64,000 nt of DNA, taken from assembly GCA_029582265.1 (NCBI GenBank), contig CM055819.1:13069087-13133086 (forward strand), written 5' to 3'. Shown piece after piece: positions 23,201 through 34,412 of the stretch. The stretch is from Zoroaster sp. YZ-2022 (Eukaryota > Echinodermata > Asteroidea > Forcipulatida > Zoroasteridae). The notes beneath the pieces were generated by a model, which saw only the letters and a program-made list of their open reading frames with translations, searched no databases and was not told the origin of the DNA. Made by a program: the position numbers and the translations under genes. How positions within the stretch are numbered: position 1 is the stretch's first letter; each line of letters starts with the position of its first letter.

Positions 23201-26200
23201 AAGCAATCAGTTTCCCATTATTTATACTCGATGTAAAAATGACGGTATCAAACATTTCTTGAAATCTTTCTGCCTGAGGTACTTTTGTTTTTAACAACAG
23301 TCAAATTTTATTCTCAAATTATAAACATCTGAATTTTGTTGACAAACTATCAAAATTCAATGCAAGAATTAAAAGAAAATTCGCTGTAAACACAAGTGTA
23401 ATTTTAATAGATGTGTTTTTGCATTTATTCTTCAATTGCTAAAACTCGTCGTGGTGTTTACAGGCCTTGCCTTGAATAAAATGCAGGCGAGTGAAAAACA
23501 GCTCGCCTAGACTGGTAAAAGTTGGCCTAGGCGAGCTGTTTTACTTTTGGTTCCCGGAATCGTGTGGAATCAGGTTTGGTCAGCTGCAAACCTTGCCTCA
23601 GCTCAGTATAGACGTGGTAGAATAAAGAAAGGACGCTTTCAGTGTTCTAGCCAGGATGAAATTATAGCGTAGGGCCATTTGTATGACACGAATCTGCGAG
23701 CGCATAGCGCGAAGCCACAACGGCGTGGGGTCCAGGGCCCGCTTAAGGACCCTGGGAAATTTTTAGGTTGTAGATGCTCTCTGGTGCAATCTGAGGCTAT
23801 TTAGGGGCATATTGCATGATATAATTTGTCAGACAAAACCATATTTTTTTTAGACATAAAAATATTTCTTGCTTTTCAATTGGTAGGTTTTAACATGTTT
23901 ACATGTGCACATGTAATTCTGTCTTAACTAATATCAAACCCATTTTTAAATATAAAATGGAGGAGAGCCTACATGACTCATGTTGTTATTGTTTTAATTA
24001 TTGTTTTATTCACTTTACATTGGATTGTTGTTAGTTTGTAGCTTTAAACGTGTGAGTAAAGTTAATCGTTTTTATCAATAATTCAAAGCCAGATATGATC
24101 AAAAAAATTCCATATAATACATTACAATATATTCCTTGACTTATGCCTACTTTAAATTAAACTTGACAAAACTAGAAATAAAATGGTTCTTACAAACGAA
24201 ACCCTGCAGTGCAAGCTTCACCCAGGTAAATAGTTTCATAAAGTATTTTATTGGACAGCAGGTAGGTAAGAGCTCTATATTCCAAGTCCACAGTTACTGC
24301 GTAAATAAAAAAAAGCTCAGCGAAGTTTTTAAAAAACATAGGCCAGCTGTAAAGACGCCTTAGAATTATCCAGCTCCAGTCTGTTCAAAGTATTTTAAAA
24401 GAAAAAGAAACAAGACAACGGCAACCAAAAAGACACAATTTCTGGGTCACAGGTTCACATCAAAGAACTGTCTGCCGACTTTGGAATGTTGAATGTATCA
24501 ATTTGGGATTAGAGCCAAGACAAGAGTTGGGGCTATTGTTCACTTGACAATGACTGACATGTTGTGGTTTTACACGCCCAGACCAGGTGACATTTACCTC
24601 TGGGACCTGGTTCTTGGCTGGTTTCCAAGCTATATAACTATACATGTATGAAACAACATTACAGGATACCAGTATACATTCTCCCAAGGCTAAGTAGCGC
24701 GAGTGAGTGATCCGACTGTCGGCAGAAATGCGTCTTTTAATCAGTTGTTTCAAAGCCTAAAATTTAAAACAATAAATCTAGACCTACTTAAAAATTATGA
24801 CTGGATGGAGCAGAATGGTAACATCTATTTATTCGACTGAGAGCAAACTAGTGGTGAATTGTTTACCTCGGAAAAGCTTCAGAAATCTTTGGCATGTTTT
24901 GTTTTGTGGAATTAAATTCTGTGTATTGTGGCGGAGAATCTCAGCTCAGAAATAATGCTTTCGGCATTAAATAAATAGCGGTTGGGTATGTAAAAATTAA
25001 GAAGAAAAACAGTTTTAGAAAGTGTTTACCGTTACTCCTGATTTAAAAGTAAACGGAGGCCTGTTTGCATGGTGCAACATATCCTGGGGACCGGGAATAG
25101 CCGATCAAGTCTTGCATTTCCGATTTTCAAAAAAAAATTGTTCTCATCAATAACAACTTCTTAAGTGGTGGCGGGGAAATGATACTAGAATGAGATTTAC
25201 AAATGTTTTGATGCCATGAAGACAAAACTGTTTCCATAGGTCGAACTCAGTTCTGCTGGCGGCCGGCCCGGCGGACATCAGATGTTCAACAACCACCGTT
25301 TACCGGTGGTTGTTGTTCTTGTTGTTGTTTTTTAACTTTCACTCAAAAAAAAAATTCCGACAGTAGATTTTGTTTCAGAAATAATTATTTGAGAAAACAT
25401 GTCATAGCACTCCTTCCTCCATGATCATAGTAACTCACGACAGACACTTTTTATAGACTTCACTTTTGCGGTGTTTATCCCGACTCTGCCTGGCACGCGG
25501 GTACCCCGCTCATCTGGTTTTTACCTAAGAAGTGTGGTAGCGGAACCAGTGTCAATGTGTTTAACGTTGAATGCCATAAATAGATCGCGGCAGGCCGCAT
25601 AGTTGCAAATGCGGCGCATCAAACACATTCTCTTGACAAGAAACAAAGTTGCCGGCCAAGTAAAATGTATCAATAAAGCTTCCTACAAGATGAAATAAAT
25701 CCCTCAGTGGCAACAAATTATTGTTGTTCACAATTAGTTCTCGAACTGAGCAAAGGAAATTTTGGGTTTTTTTTTTTTCACCATGGAATAAATTATAGCA
25801 TATCGAGAGCGTATCGGCCGATTTATAGCGTATCGGCCCGATACGCTATTGTCTGAAGTGGTCTGCTGACGTCAGCGAGGCGCGCGGTTTTTAAAGGTTT
25901 ACTGAACGTAGGTGCGTGGTTTTTGGCGCGCCTCAAAGTGGTTTTAGGCGCGCGATCGCGCGCCTTAAAAGACAAGGCCTGTGTTTACCAAAACATGTTT
26001 AATAATAATAATAATAATAATGTGTGGACTTATATAGCGCACGTATCCACCAACTGAGTGGTGCTCAAGGCGCATTATATTATTACCCCTGCTCATCAGG
26101 CTCATAAGGCTCATAATCATTCCTGAAACAATCTCAGCTCCCTCGGAGTATACAGCTCAATTGCTGCCATTACAGCGCATATAGGGCTAATCAACCAACT

Positions 26201-29200
26201 CTGCCCTCACAGGTACCCATTTAACCCCTGGGTGGAGAGAAGCAATTATGGTTAAGTGTCTTGCTCAAGGACACAAGTGTCACGGCCGGGTTTCGAACCC
26301 ACATTCTGCTACTAACACCAGAACTTGAGTCCGGTAAGCTAGACCGCTCGGCCATGAATTTAGACACAAAGACACGTTTACAATTTAGGCACAAAAACAT
26401 GTTTAAACACATTTAAACACCACAACACTTAAAACAACACTTTTAAACACCACAAAAGGTGTAAACTTTTCTTTTACAGTATTTGTGTTTGCAGATTGTA
26501 ATTTCTGACTGCATTTTCACTGTTTTCTCATTAATAACACACAGCAATGAGCTGAAACTTTCACATGACAATTGTTTTGTATATTATATCTTAATTGATA
26601 TGGAGTGATACATACTTCAAACAATTTAATCATTTAATCATTAAAAATGACAATGCTATAATTCTGAAATGAAAGTGATTTCCAATTATCAGACCTTTTT
26701 GGTGGCAAATGTAAAACAAATCATTTACTCAACCGTCACGCATAGTGTATATCATTATCAAATGTTGCTATATTGTTTGTGTTCCTTTTTCTATTTTATA
26801 GATGTTTAATTATTTTGTTTTTACAGAAACGAGGCCCGTCACAGATGAACCAAGTCATTCTCGGCAAATGGGTCCAGAGTTGAGAGATCCGTCACAAGTT
26901 GCCGCTGACAAATTTGCAGCATTGAAAGCACGCTACACAACAATAGGTAGCTATGTGAATATAAATCCTTGGGTGGATGATGATGAAAGGAAAATCGAAA
27001 TCATTTATGTAAAATTGCAGTTGGAAAAAAGCGAAGGTACAGCGGAAGATACAAGTCCATATGGAGATGGAACACAAAAAGAACCAGAGACATTGAATTC
27101 TATTGAGTATGAAAAGATATTTTTCATTGAGGGCGGTCTCATTAAGCGACTTATTTTCTGTGGCAAAGGGGGTGTAGGGAAGTCAACGTTCTTTGATAAG
27201 ATTGCCTACGACTGGGCTGTTGGTTCCAGTGATGTACTCAACAAGTACAAACTTGTATTTGTTTTAAAAATGTGTGCATTAGACCAAAGCTCAAACCTTA
27301 TTGATGCAATTTTTCAACAACTGCTCGAAGAAGACGTACTCATTTCCAAAGATGCAATGAAATTATTTATTTTCCAAAACCCTAATGACGTTTTGATTCT
27401 TTTGGATGGTTTTGATGAGTTGACAACGACAATTCTCACCGAAACCTCATTTGGGTCAATCCTAAGAGCTCTGAACAGAAAAATATACAGCGAATGTTGC
27501 ATAGGTGTAACAACCCGTCCCTCCCATCTTGGGCGATTAAGGAACAAATCATTGGTTCAAAATCCTTGCATACACCTAAAGGTTCTTGGTTTTACAAAAG
27601 ATGACGTGGAAGAATATGTCAGAAAGTTTTTCTGGGGAAACGGCGAGAAACTTATTAAGGAAATTAAAAGTTCTGATGTTCTTTCTGACTTGGCAAGGAG
27701 TCCAATGTTACTTCTCCTAATTTGTGTAATTTGGAGAGAAGATGCAGCGCTTCCATCAACCATGTCACGCTTATACAGTAAGGCAGTGGATTACATATTC
27801 AAAAGGAAAGGCCATGAGTCTGACAAAGAAATATCAGAAGTTTTGATCAAAATTGGAGAAGTAGCGCTGAATGGACTCCTTGACCCAGAACTAAAACTTG
27901 CATTTCCAGAGTCTGCATTTGAGAAGAATACACTTGCCCTTGCATTAAAGGTAGGCATCCTAAACAGTCAGAGGGTTTTCAAGAATTACAAATCACATAA
28001 CAGCATACAATTCCTGCATAAAACTATGCAGGAATTGTGTGCTGCAAAATACTGGCAGAGCCTACCTCCAAACCAATTTCAGAATATTTTGGATCGCGTA
28101 TGTGATGGAACACACAACATCAGTGATTTTGAATATCTCCTTCGCTTTTGTTGTGGTGACAATGAAGTGTGCATGAAAAGAATCTTAATTCCACTCCTTA
28201 ACCGTAAATTAAACGAGTTGGCATTAAATTGTTATTTTGAGGGTCATTCAAAAGAGATACCTTCAGAGACGTATATCAAGTCACTGGTTACAGATACCAT
28301 AAGCATTTATTTCAATAGTGATTTCCACTCACTCATGTTCTTTCTGTCAAATGTTTGCAAGTCAGAGTTTGGAAGGAATTATCTTGGAATAATTGAAAGT
28401 ATTAGATTGTATAAATTATTCATAACAGAGTCAGTGGATTTATTTGCTCTAGCGCTGAGTAACATGACAAATGTCCGAATGCTTACCCTGGATGAATGTT
28501 CACTGTCTGCCAGTGATTTGAAGACAATTCTGTTGTACTTGAAAGACAACACACGCTTGAAGAAATTAAGACTTGATGGTACAATGTTAGGAGGCACAGC
28601 TTCACAGTGGGCTCCTCATATTCAACACTTGAAAACCCTAAGAGATCTATCTATAGGTCGTTGTAACATACAACCTGAAGACATGGAACACATCATGAAG
28701 AATGTCAGTCAAAGCAAGAGTGAGTGTGAGGTAAGCTTCAACGATAACAAAGCACTGGGTGGCAAGGCCGAAATATGGTCTCGTTATTTGTGTCTCATGA
28801 TACACAACAAGGAGCTGAACCTGCGTGGTTGCTCATTGGTATGCAATGATATTGAACATATTGCTTATGCATTGAGTAAAATGCCCAACCTGACCCACTT
28901 GAACCTACGGTACAACCCATCCTTAGGAGGGTCTGCCAATGTGTGGTCTCGTTATTTGTGTCTTATGATACACATCAAGGAGCTGAACCTGAGTTGGTGC
29001 TCATTGGTATGCAATGATATTGAACATATTGCTAATGCATTGAGTGAAATGTCCAACCTGATCCACTTGAACGTAGATGGAAACCCATACTTAGGAGGGT
29101 CTGTCAATGTGTGGTCTCGTTATTTGTGTCTTATGATACACATCAAGAAGCTGGTCCTTAGTCATTGCTCATTGGTATGCAATGATATTGAACATATTGC

Positions 29201-29420
29201 TAATGCATTGAGTGAAATGCCCAACCTGACCTACTTGAACCTATTTGGAAACTTATCCTTAGGAATAGGAGGGTCTGCCAATGTGTGGTCTCGTTATTTA
29301 TGTCTCATGAAGCACCTGCAGGTGCTGTACCTGGTTGATTGCAACTTGGATAGTAATGACAAGATCATTATTACTCAGTCCTTGAGTAAAATGGCAAACG
29401 CATTTCGTGTCATATGTTGA
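20189..29420 (+). CDS. NLR gene A: five-exon NACHT-LRR receptor (predicted 956 aa)
   Basis: The predicted join is 20189-20222, 20671-20754, 21716-21790, 22648-22731 and 26827-29420. Every junction has GT-AG sites and phase 1, and the summed length (2871 nt) is a whole number of codons ending in TGA. Domain order by residue: possible lipidation start (1-12), two homologous linkers (12-64), Gly/Val-rich motif exon (65-92), pre-NACHT helix-rich segment (93-200), NACHT with Walker A at 205-213, Walker B at 281-290 and a sensor-like GVTTRP at 319-324, a winged-helix/superhelical region, then six 56-57-aa LRR units (641-956). By family knowledge this is a cytosolic STAND ATPase that senses ligand through LRRs and oligomerises to signal. 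No DEATH, CARD or PYD domain is present. The first exon is the least certain. Transcript evidence would settle it. Confidence 0.8.
20671..20754 (+). CDS. NLR gene A, linker exon 2
   Basis: This is an 84-nt symmetric phase-1 exon between TATTCTTCAG and TCAG|GTAACG. It encodes a Gln/Ser/Pro/Arg-rich, probably disordered segment containing SQSVTQDRDVRPKQ. It is homologous to the next exon (PQSVTQDHAVRFKQ), including the TCAG|GTAA end, so the two arose by exon duplication. Because it is symmetric, it can be skipped or multiplied without changing frame. Confidence 0.75.
21716..21790 (+). CDS. NLR gene A, linker exon 3 (duplicate of exon 2)
   Basis: This is a 75-nt symmetric phase-1 exon with a good acceptor (CATCTATCTTTACAG) and donor CAG|GTAAAG. 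It encodes PQSVTQDHAVRFKQ, matching exon 2, with a shorter start. No globular fold is expected. Confidence 0.75.
22648..22731 (+). CDS. NLR gene A, exon 4: Gly/Val-rich motif exon
   Basis: This 84-nt symmetric phase-1 exon lies between CTGTTCTTTTAAG and AAAG|GTAATT. It encodes a compact HIHGPGSSVIIGEGKGTTV segment. Alternating beta-branched residues around glycines resemble short amyloid signalling motifs (RHIM-like) that sit N-terminal to NACHT modules in some animal and fungal NLRs. The canonical RHIM Gln and Asn are absent, so this is resemblance only. The exon is identical over all 84 nt in copy B (52738-52821), whereas the adjacent intron differs at several positions. Confidence 0.75.
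23461..25980. mobile_element. 2.52-kb nonautonomous DNA transposon, copy A only
   Basis: The element begins CAGGCCTTG and ends CAAGGCCT(G), giving 9-bp perfect TIRs. It is flanked by a short duplication (G)TGTTTA at 23454-23460 and 25981-25987. Copy B has the uninterrupted site GTGGTGTTTACC (about 53505-53516), so the ends are certain. Internal features are an inverted CAGCTCGCCTAG pair (about 23494-23545) and GC-rich palindromes near the right end (GGCGCGCGATCGCGCGCC). CA...TG ends suggest hAT-like origin, but the 6-7 bp duplication is not the usual 8. No transposase ORF is present. Confidence 0.9.
26001..26356 (-). mobile_element. tRNA-derived SINE, copy 2
   Basis: Same family as 25-373, with the tRNA(Leu)-like head at the high-coordinate end and the (AAT)n tail at 26001-26020. 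It is present at the same position in copy B (53527-53885), so insertion preceded the segmental duplication. Confidence 0.9.
26827..29420 (+). CDS. NLR gene A, exon 5: NACHT and LRR domains
   Basis: This large terminal exon follows TTATTTTGTTTTTACAG (26826) and ends with TGA at 29418-29420. It starts with the pre-NACHT segment typical of marine invertebrate NLRs (TTIGSYVNINPWVDDDE). The NACHT carries Walker A GKGGVGKST, Walker B VLILLDGFDE and GVTTRPS. A conserved LHKTMQELCAAKYW patch follows in the NACHT-associated helices. Six LRR units close the protein. Units 3-5 share long runs of identical DNA (WSRYLCLMIH, CNDIEHIA), which suggests recent internal duplication or gene conversion. An upstream in-frame ATG at 26802 lies in the intron and is not the preferred start. 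The LRR array is short for an NLR, and the last unit is atypical. Confidence 0.93.
28756..29330 (+). repeat. intragenic ~168-bp tandem LRR repeats
   Basis: Blocks beginning near TGGTCTCGTTATTTGTGTCT recur at about 168-171 bp spacing (28777, 28945, 29113, 29287) with near-identical sequence. The fourth block is offset by a 6-bp GGAATA-type insertion. The same array is present in copy B. Confidence 0.9.
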
Positions 29421-29748
29421 TAACTTGTTCGTTTGAATGAGACACATCATGGCTTTATTATTAGATCACACAGAAGTATGTTATAGTTCATCGTCTTTTA
29501 AGTCCAGAGATCTCAGTAGAGCATACAGCTGATGACTGTTTGCCTATATAAAGTATTCTTATCACGTATTGAGGATTGATGTAAGCGTGTTAGCAACATG
29601 AATCAATTATCCTGTGTTATTGATAATAATGTTCTGATTTCTTGTTTCTAACTTTCCTCCACCAATATTAGGAGAAGCTCTATGTATATACAAAACAATG
29701 CAGATGACTTATTTACCTTTCCACACTGCTGCATATCATATTGTTATG
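29421..29748 (+). other. 3' UTR of NLR gene A
   Basis: AT-rich non-coding sequence follows the stop codon. No AATAAA is seen before the next repeat. The first candidate is AATAAA at 30072-30077, inside the TIR element, so the transposon may supply the polyadenylation signal. Confidence 0.45.
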
Positions 29749-30196
29749 GGAAAGAATGTTGTATCCGGCCGCCACTTTTTAAGGGCTTTTTTGGATTTTT
29801 TTTGCAACCACAAACCAGTTAAAAAATCATTCTATCGATTTTTGGTGGTACAGAAAGCGAAAAAACTATCTTTAAAATCCACTTTTATGATGGTTTTTGG
29901 ACTTGATTTCCCTTCTAAAAAATCCTCCCCTTCAAAAAATAGAAGGATCCTATTATAGTTGCCACTACGCATGTACAATGACTGTGTTGGTCACTAATTG
30001 TGGAGTTTACAAGATCAGACTGACATGACTGAGGAAGTCATCGTATACCAAAAATGCCTGATTTTTCATGAAATAAATATCCTGGAATAATTTGAAGTAT
30101 ATATCCATCATGTTCTCCACCTTACCAGGTAGGTAAGATTACATTATTGGTTATATTTAATGAAAAATAGTGGCGGCCAGATACGACATTCTACCC
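29749..30196. mobile_element. TIR element with 8-bp target duplication, copy A
   Basis: The TIRs read inward GGAAAGAATGTTGTATC on the left and GGGTAGAATGTCGTATC on the right, then both continue into GGCCGCCAC. An exact TTGTTATG duplication flanks the element at 29741-29748 and 30197-30204. A duplicate lies at 57318-57768 and a diverged relative at about 41357-42094. There is no transposase. The 86-codon frame over its left half is not a gene. Confidence 0.85.
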
Positions 30197-30204
30197 TTGT
30201 TATG

Positions 30205-30365
30205 TTGTTATGAAGGATAAACTAATAAAGGATGGACTTGATTCCACTTGATTGAAACATTTATTTATTGCTGTACTGTACACCGTAACGATGGTTCACG
30301 ATGATATGGGAAGCCATATTGTGTAATAAGGACTAACTCTTGAGGGCGCACTTCCAATTTACAGT

Positions 30366-30398
<33 letters not shown>

Positions 30399-31142
30399 GT
30401 GAAGACATACAAATTATGATAAACAGCTCTATTTAGTGGGATGCACCCATGCACATGGAAGCCCATTTATGTCAGTCTCGTAAAAAACAATATTTTATTG
30501 AATATTAGAAATACTTTAGAATTCACAATAATTAGATATGTAGGCCTACATTCGCAATCACTATTGTGAATAATTATTTGCCCTCGGTGTTAACGATCAA
30601 TCGTACACAGTTCCTGATCAGGGCTGAGCTGGTTTCACTTCAAACATTGTGTTGGTTTCAGTAGCAAACCATAAAACAAGCTTGGTTTCCCGATTGGAAA
30701 CTCTATAATATGAATATTTGAAAACTATAATGAGTAAATAAAAGCCAAAGAAGTGTGAATTGTGAGCAATGATGGAACTTATAATTGTAACAAACCAACA
30801 TAAGGAAATTCGCATCAATGAATTTATGAAAAATTCATAGAATCAAAACATGGCTTTTGGCTGTACTTGTGTAAATATTTTTGCTCTTATGTTGAACATT
30901 TTGATATATATATATTATTTTAATATATAATATATTTTGGGAAAGTTTTACATTAATTTAACATACAAATTACTACTAAGTAAATACTGTAAATTATCGC
31001 TCACGATATTGAACGTTTGAATATGTTAAAAGAATGCCATACAATCTATATTGAAGATCATATCGTTTTTATATTGAATATGTTATTTATCAATTTACAT
31101 TAATGTTAAAGATGGATCGCCTGTGTTTTACCGGCAATTTCC
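30205..31142. other. AT-rich intergenic DNA with a poly-T tract
   Basis: A tract of about 29 T residues lies at 30367-30395, and an AT dinucleotide-rich patch at 30903-30940. There is no gene. The same features recur in copy B, with a longer AT patch (58472-58510). Confidence 0.6.
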
Positions 31143-31300
31143 AGAAGTTTGTGTGTGTATTGGAACATTGATAATGTGGACACCAGGTTTATGTAGTATT
31201 GTTATACAGACGACACATTATAGAAGTTTGTGTGTGTATTGGAACATTGATAATGTGGACACCAGGTTCATGTAGTATTGTTATACAGACGACACATTAT
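31143..31300 (+). repeat. 79-bp minisatellite, two units (copy A)
   Basis: Two units start AGAAGTTTGTGTGTGTATTG and end CAGACGACACATTAT. The corresponding locus in copy B has six units (58724-59197). Confidence 0.95.
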
Positions 31301-32632
31301 ACGAATTATCAGTGATGTCAGTTTGTTAAAGGAGGGGTGTGATAGATGATTCAAAATGTCCAATTCCAGTGACACCCCCCCCCCTTGAACGTGATCCAGT
31401 CCTAAACCCTCCCCAACACCCGAAAATGTTTTATTTATTTATTTTTTTGAATTTCAAAGGTTGAAAATTTGATAACAATGGAAGTCCTAAATCATGTTCA
31501 AATAAGAGAATCCAAATTTTCCCGAGGAATTTGTCCAATATTTGTTTTTTACTTGACCCAAAAGGTTAGTGAGGGTGATCCTATGGACCATCCCCAACAA
31601 AATATTGTTATACCCCATCCCCTAGGATTTACACCCATCCAGTTTATACCTTCGAGTTTATATATATAATATATTACACAATAATATGATTATTTCATTA
31701 CTTTTGAACTGTTCTGAAATTGTAGAACCACGATGAACCGTTGATTTATATAATTGATGACGTCATAACCTTACACGTGATTTGACGTCATTATGTTATT
31801 GTATTTTTGATAGGTGTCAGATTGTCAAGCAAACCATTTATTTTCACTGATATGCCGGGATTTTAACTTTAATCATGAATATTCATATTGATATGTCATT
31901 CTCGTATAGCCTTATACTAATTACATGATATAATATCATTATCATATTGTGTTGATGGAAATTTCAGAGCTCAAATAATGTCCATTGATTGACATTTTAA
32001 ACTGTATATCTTGTTAAGTGGTTAAAGATAGAAAGTGAGAATGTGTAATGAAAACCATGCTCATCTATAAATAATAATGTATGCGTCTAAATGGTCCAAT
32101 GGCTGTGACATTGTTCTACAAACTATTTAATTTTCACTTTTAGTAGTTTGTGTTTTGCGTCATGCAATGATTGAAACAAATTCTTATTGGCTTTAATAAT
32201 AGTCAAATCAGAGTTTAACTAGATGGAAGTGTTTGTGATATTACAAACACATAGGTGTTCGAGTTTTGTCAGGGCAGTGATGATGACGTCAGAATGTTTT
32301 TTAAAGAAACTTTCCATTATTGTTATTTTTTCATATTAAAGAGTACCCTGTAAAATATGATGTGGTTACCAACGATGATTTGTTTGAAGTCCATTTCAAT
32401 GATTTGAACTTAATCACATTATTTATTTTTGAAAAAACAGTTCAAATGTGAAAAACAACTGTTCTGCTACATAATGGTCAATTTTGGTACCGAAATTCTT
32501 TGAGAGAAGGCATTTATTTCTTTGAACGAGTTTTTACAACCCGTTTTCGTGTAGTTCCAGATACGAATTGTGATTTTGACGAAACTGTCGTCCTCGCTAA
32601 TAATGTACGGTTTTGAAAATATTTTTTAATAT
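31301..32632. other. non-coding DNA of the duplicated segment
   Basis: No gene is seen. A C-rich run (31376-31384) is longer than in copy B. TAGGTGTTCGAG at about 32253 is the inverse of the CTCGAACACCTA at 33375-33386, so these may be the ends of one ~1.13-kb element enclosing the tandem array. That remains unproven. Confidence 0.4.
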
Positions 32633-33075
32633 TAAACTTTGACTTCCGGTTTGGACAGGAAGTAAAGGTCAAATTGGGGTCACCTTTGTGTAAATATTTT
32701 TTGATAATTAACAATCTATACAATGGTGGAACGATTGTGAAATTACCCCTTGTAGTGGAAAAACTGTGAATTTACCTCTTGTGGTTGTTGAGATGTGATT
32801 ATTTTAAATATTACTTTGACTTCCGGTTTGGACAGGAAGTAAAGGTCAAATTGGGGTCACCTTTGTGTAATTTTTTTTCGACAATTAACAATCTATACAA
32901 TGGTGCAAAAAATTTCAATTTACCTCTTGTAGTTGTTGAGATATGATTTTTGTTAATATTAAACTTTGACTTCCGGTTTGGACAGGAAGTAAGGTCAGAT
33001 TGGGGTCACGTCTGTGTACGAAAAATCACATAATTCAAGATCTATAACATGGTGTAAATATTGTGAAAATATCTT
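32633..33075 (+). repeat. tandem array with GACTTCCGGTTTGGACAG core, three units (copy A)
   Basis: Three units of about 150-180 bp share GACTTCCGGTTTGGACAG, a GAAGTAAAGGTCAAATTGGG block and AATCTATACAATGGTG. Copy B has about eight units (61155-62330), in which a block of three units is itself duplicated at about 475-bp spacing. Confidence 0.9.
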
Positions 33076-33299
33076 TTGTGGTTCATGAGATATAATTTTT
33101 TGAAATATTAACTTTGATTGAGTGTAATTCGATATCTGATGACCTCACTATGACGTCACAACTTAAGATACAACTACATGTTAAGGTCTAACTATGTGTA
33201 AAGTTTTAAAGTTGTGAACTCTGCAACTATGATTTTTGCTCTGGATATTCAACGAGAAGAAGAAGAAGTTAAAGAAAAAGTTTTTAAAAAACGAACAAT

Positions 33300-33386
33300 A
33301 TCAAGAGGTGTTCGCGCTGTGGCTCGAACACCTAAAAAAAAACCGAACAATATCAAGAGGTGTTCGCGCTGTGGCTCGAACACCTA
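33300..33386 (+). repeat. two tandem 28-nt hairpins
   Basis: AGGTGTTCG (33306-33314) pairs with CGAACACCT (33325-33333), and the same hairpin repeats at 33358-33366/33377-33385. The stem is 9 bp with a 10-nt loop. Two copies also occur in the B segment near 63248-63330. Confidence 0.75.
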
Positions 33387-33949
33387 ATTATTTGTGGGCC
33401 CTATGTTTGATTTACCCTCTTATACTAAATCAGTGTCAATGTTCCCGTACATCCTGCCTTTATAGACTTAATGTTTACAGCTGCGACGTAGGTCCCGCCT
33501 TTCAGCATTCAGGGTCAGGAAAATGTTTCGATTCTGGACGCATACTGATTCCATGCCCTGTTGAATGTCTTCTCTGATCGTGACGATATTGCCCCTTTAA
33601 AACGGAGTTATTTGTTTAAATATTTAATAACATCAGAAATTATGTGATACGCTTTCAATTTAATTCTCGTAAAACATAATTAAAAATTATTTTTGTGAGG
33701 GTAATTTTGAAATACGTGAATAACTTCAAATGGAAGGAAATTTTCGAGAATTGCCGGTAAAACATGGGAAGTACACGTAACGTGTTTGTGAATAAATTAA
33801 TTAATACCACAATAAAATAAATAAATAAACGTTCGAATTCACTTGTTCATAAAGTAATATCAGAAAGACGTCATTTTTAATCATTAACAATTGGGTTAAA
33901 AGAAAACAATAATAATACAAAATATTATATTCAAAACTAATTTTTGCAG

Positions 33950-34262
33950 AAAGTTAGTCAGAGGTAATGACCAGGCATTGGGGAGCGTTGAATCTTCTAG
34001 GCGAACCCAGCGTGATAACCACCTTAGCACCCTTCTGGGGGAATCGGCAGACCCCCGGTCCCTCCTTTACTTTCCCGCACCGTAACCAACTGTCGAATAG
34101 GGGAGAGACATGGCGGCCCCCAAGCCGTTGCTGCTGCCGCAACTGCCATGTCCCTGAATTAGGTATGTTCTAGGGCTTCGAACCGGTGCGTCCCAGCTCT
34201 GGAAGCCCCGCGATTGACACTTCCAGTGGTCCGGCCAACCCGCTGCGCCATCTGGACCCCGT
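33950..34262 (-). mobile_element. second tRNA-derived SINE family
   Basis: On the minus strand the head (34262 down to about 34190) has an A-box-like TGGCGCAGCGGGTTGG and a B-box GGTTCGAAGCCC. The body runs to about 33950 and includes a second tRNA(Val)-like stretch, GGTGGTTATCACG, near 34010. The same sequence begins again at about 63895 and is cut by the window end. It is a composite SINE and not a functional tRNA gene. Confidence 0.65.
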
Positions 34263-34341
34263 TGGTATCAGACGGGTTAAATTAAACCTACTTAAATAAA
34301 GGGTTTGAATTGTACTGCACTACACAATAAAAGATTAAAAA

Positions 34342-34412
34342 CCGCCATCAGGATTCGAACCAAGATCGTTTGCATTGAAGCCAGGCGTCTTATCCATTAG
34401 ACCACCGCTCCA
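34342..34412 (-). pseudogene. tRNA(Arg)-like pseudogene
   Basis: On the minus strand this has a good A box (TGGTCTAATGGATAAGACG), a good B box (GGTTCGAATCC) and a T-run just after the 3' end. The 71-nt length suits a tRNA. The anticodon loop reads CTTCAAT (anticodon TCA by position), but the anticodon stem (CCTGG/GCAAA) and the acceptor arms do not pair. It is therefore a pseudogene or an isolated SINE head. Confidence 0.65.

Larger units (their letters stand above)
22504..34057 (+). repeat. segmental duplication, copy A
   Basis: This segment aligns collinearly with 52595-64000. The alignment starts at the edge of the assembly gap in copy B and runs past the window end. Differences include a 2.52-kb insertion in A (23461-25980), a 653-bp insertion in B (62577-63229), satellite copy-number changes and sparse substitutions. 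It carries exons 4 and 5 of the NLR gene. Confidence 0.95.

Noticed and set aside
26802..26826. Start codon of NLR gene A at the ATG at 26802
   Set aside because: The ATG lies inside the intron, just before the TTTTTACAG acceptor. Exon 4 joins in the correct phase at 26827, and copy B has the same arrangement.
34342..34412. Functional tRNA with TCA anticodon
   Set aside because: The A and B boxes are good, but the anticodon and acceptor stems do not pair.
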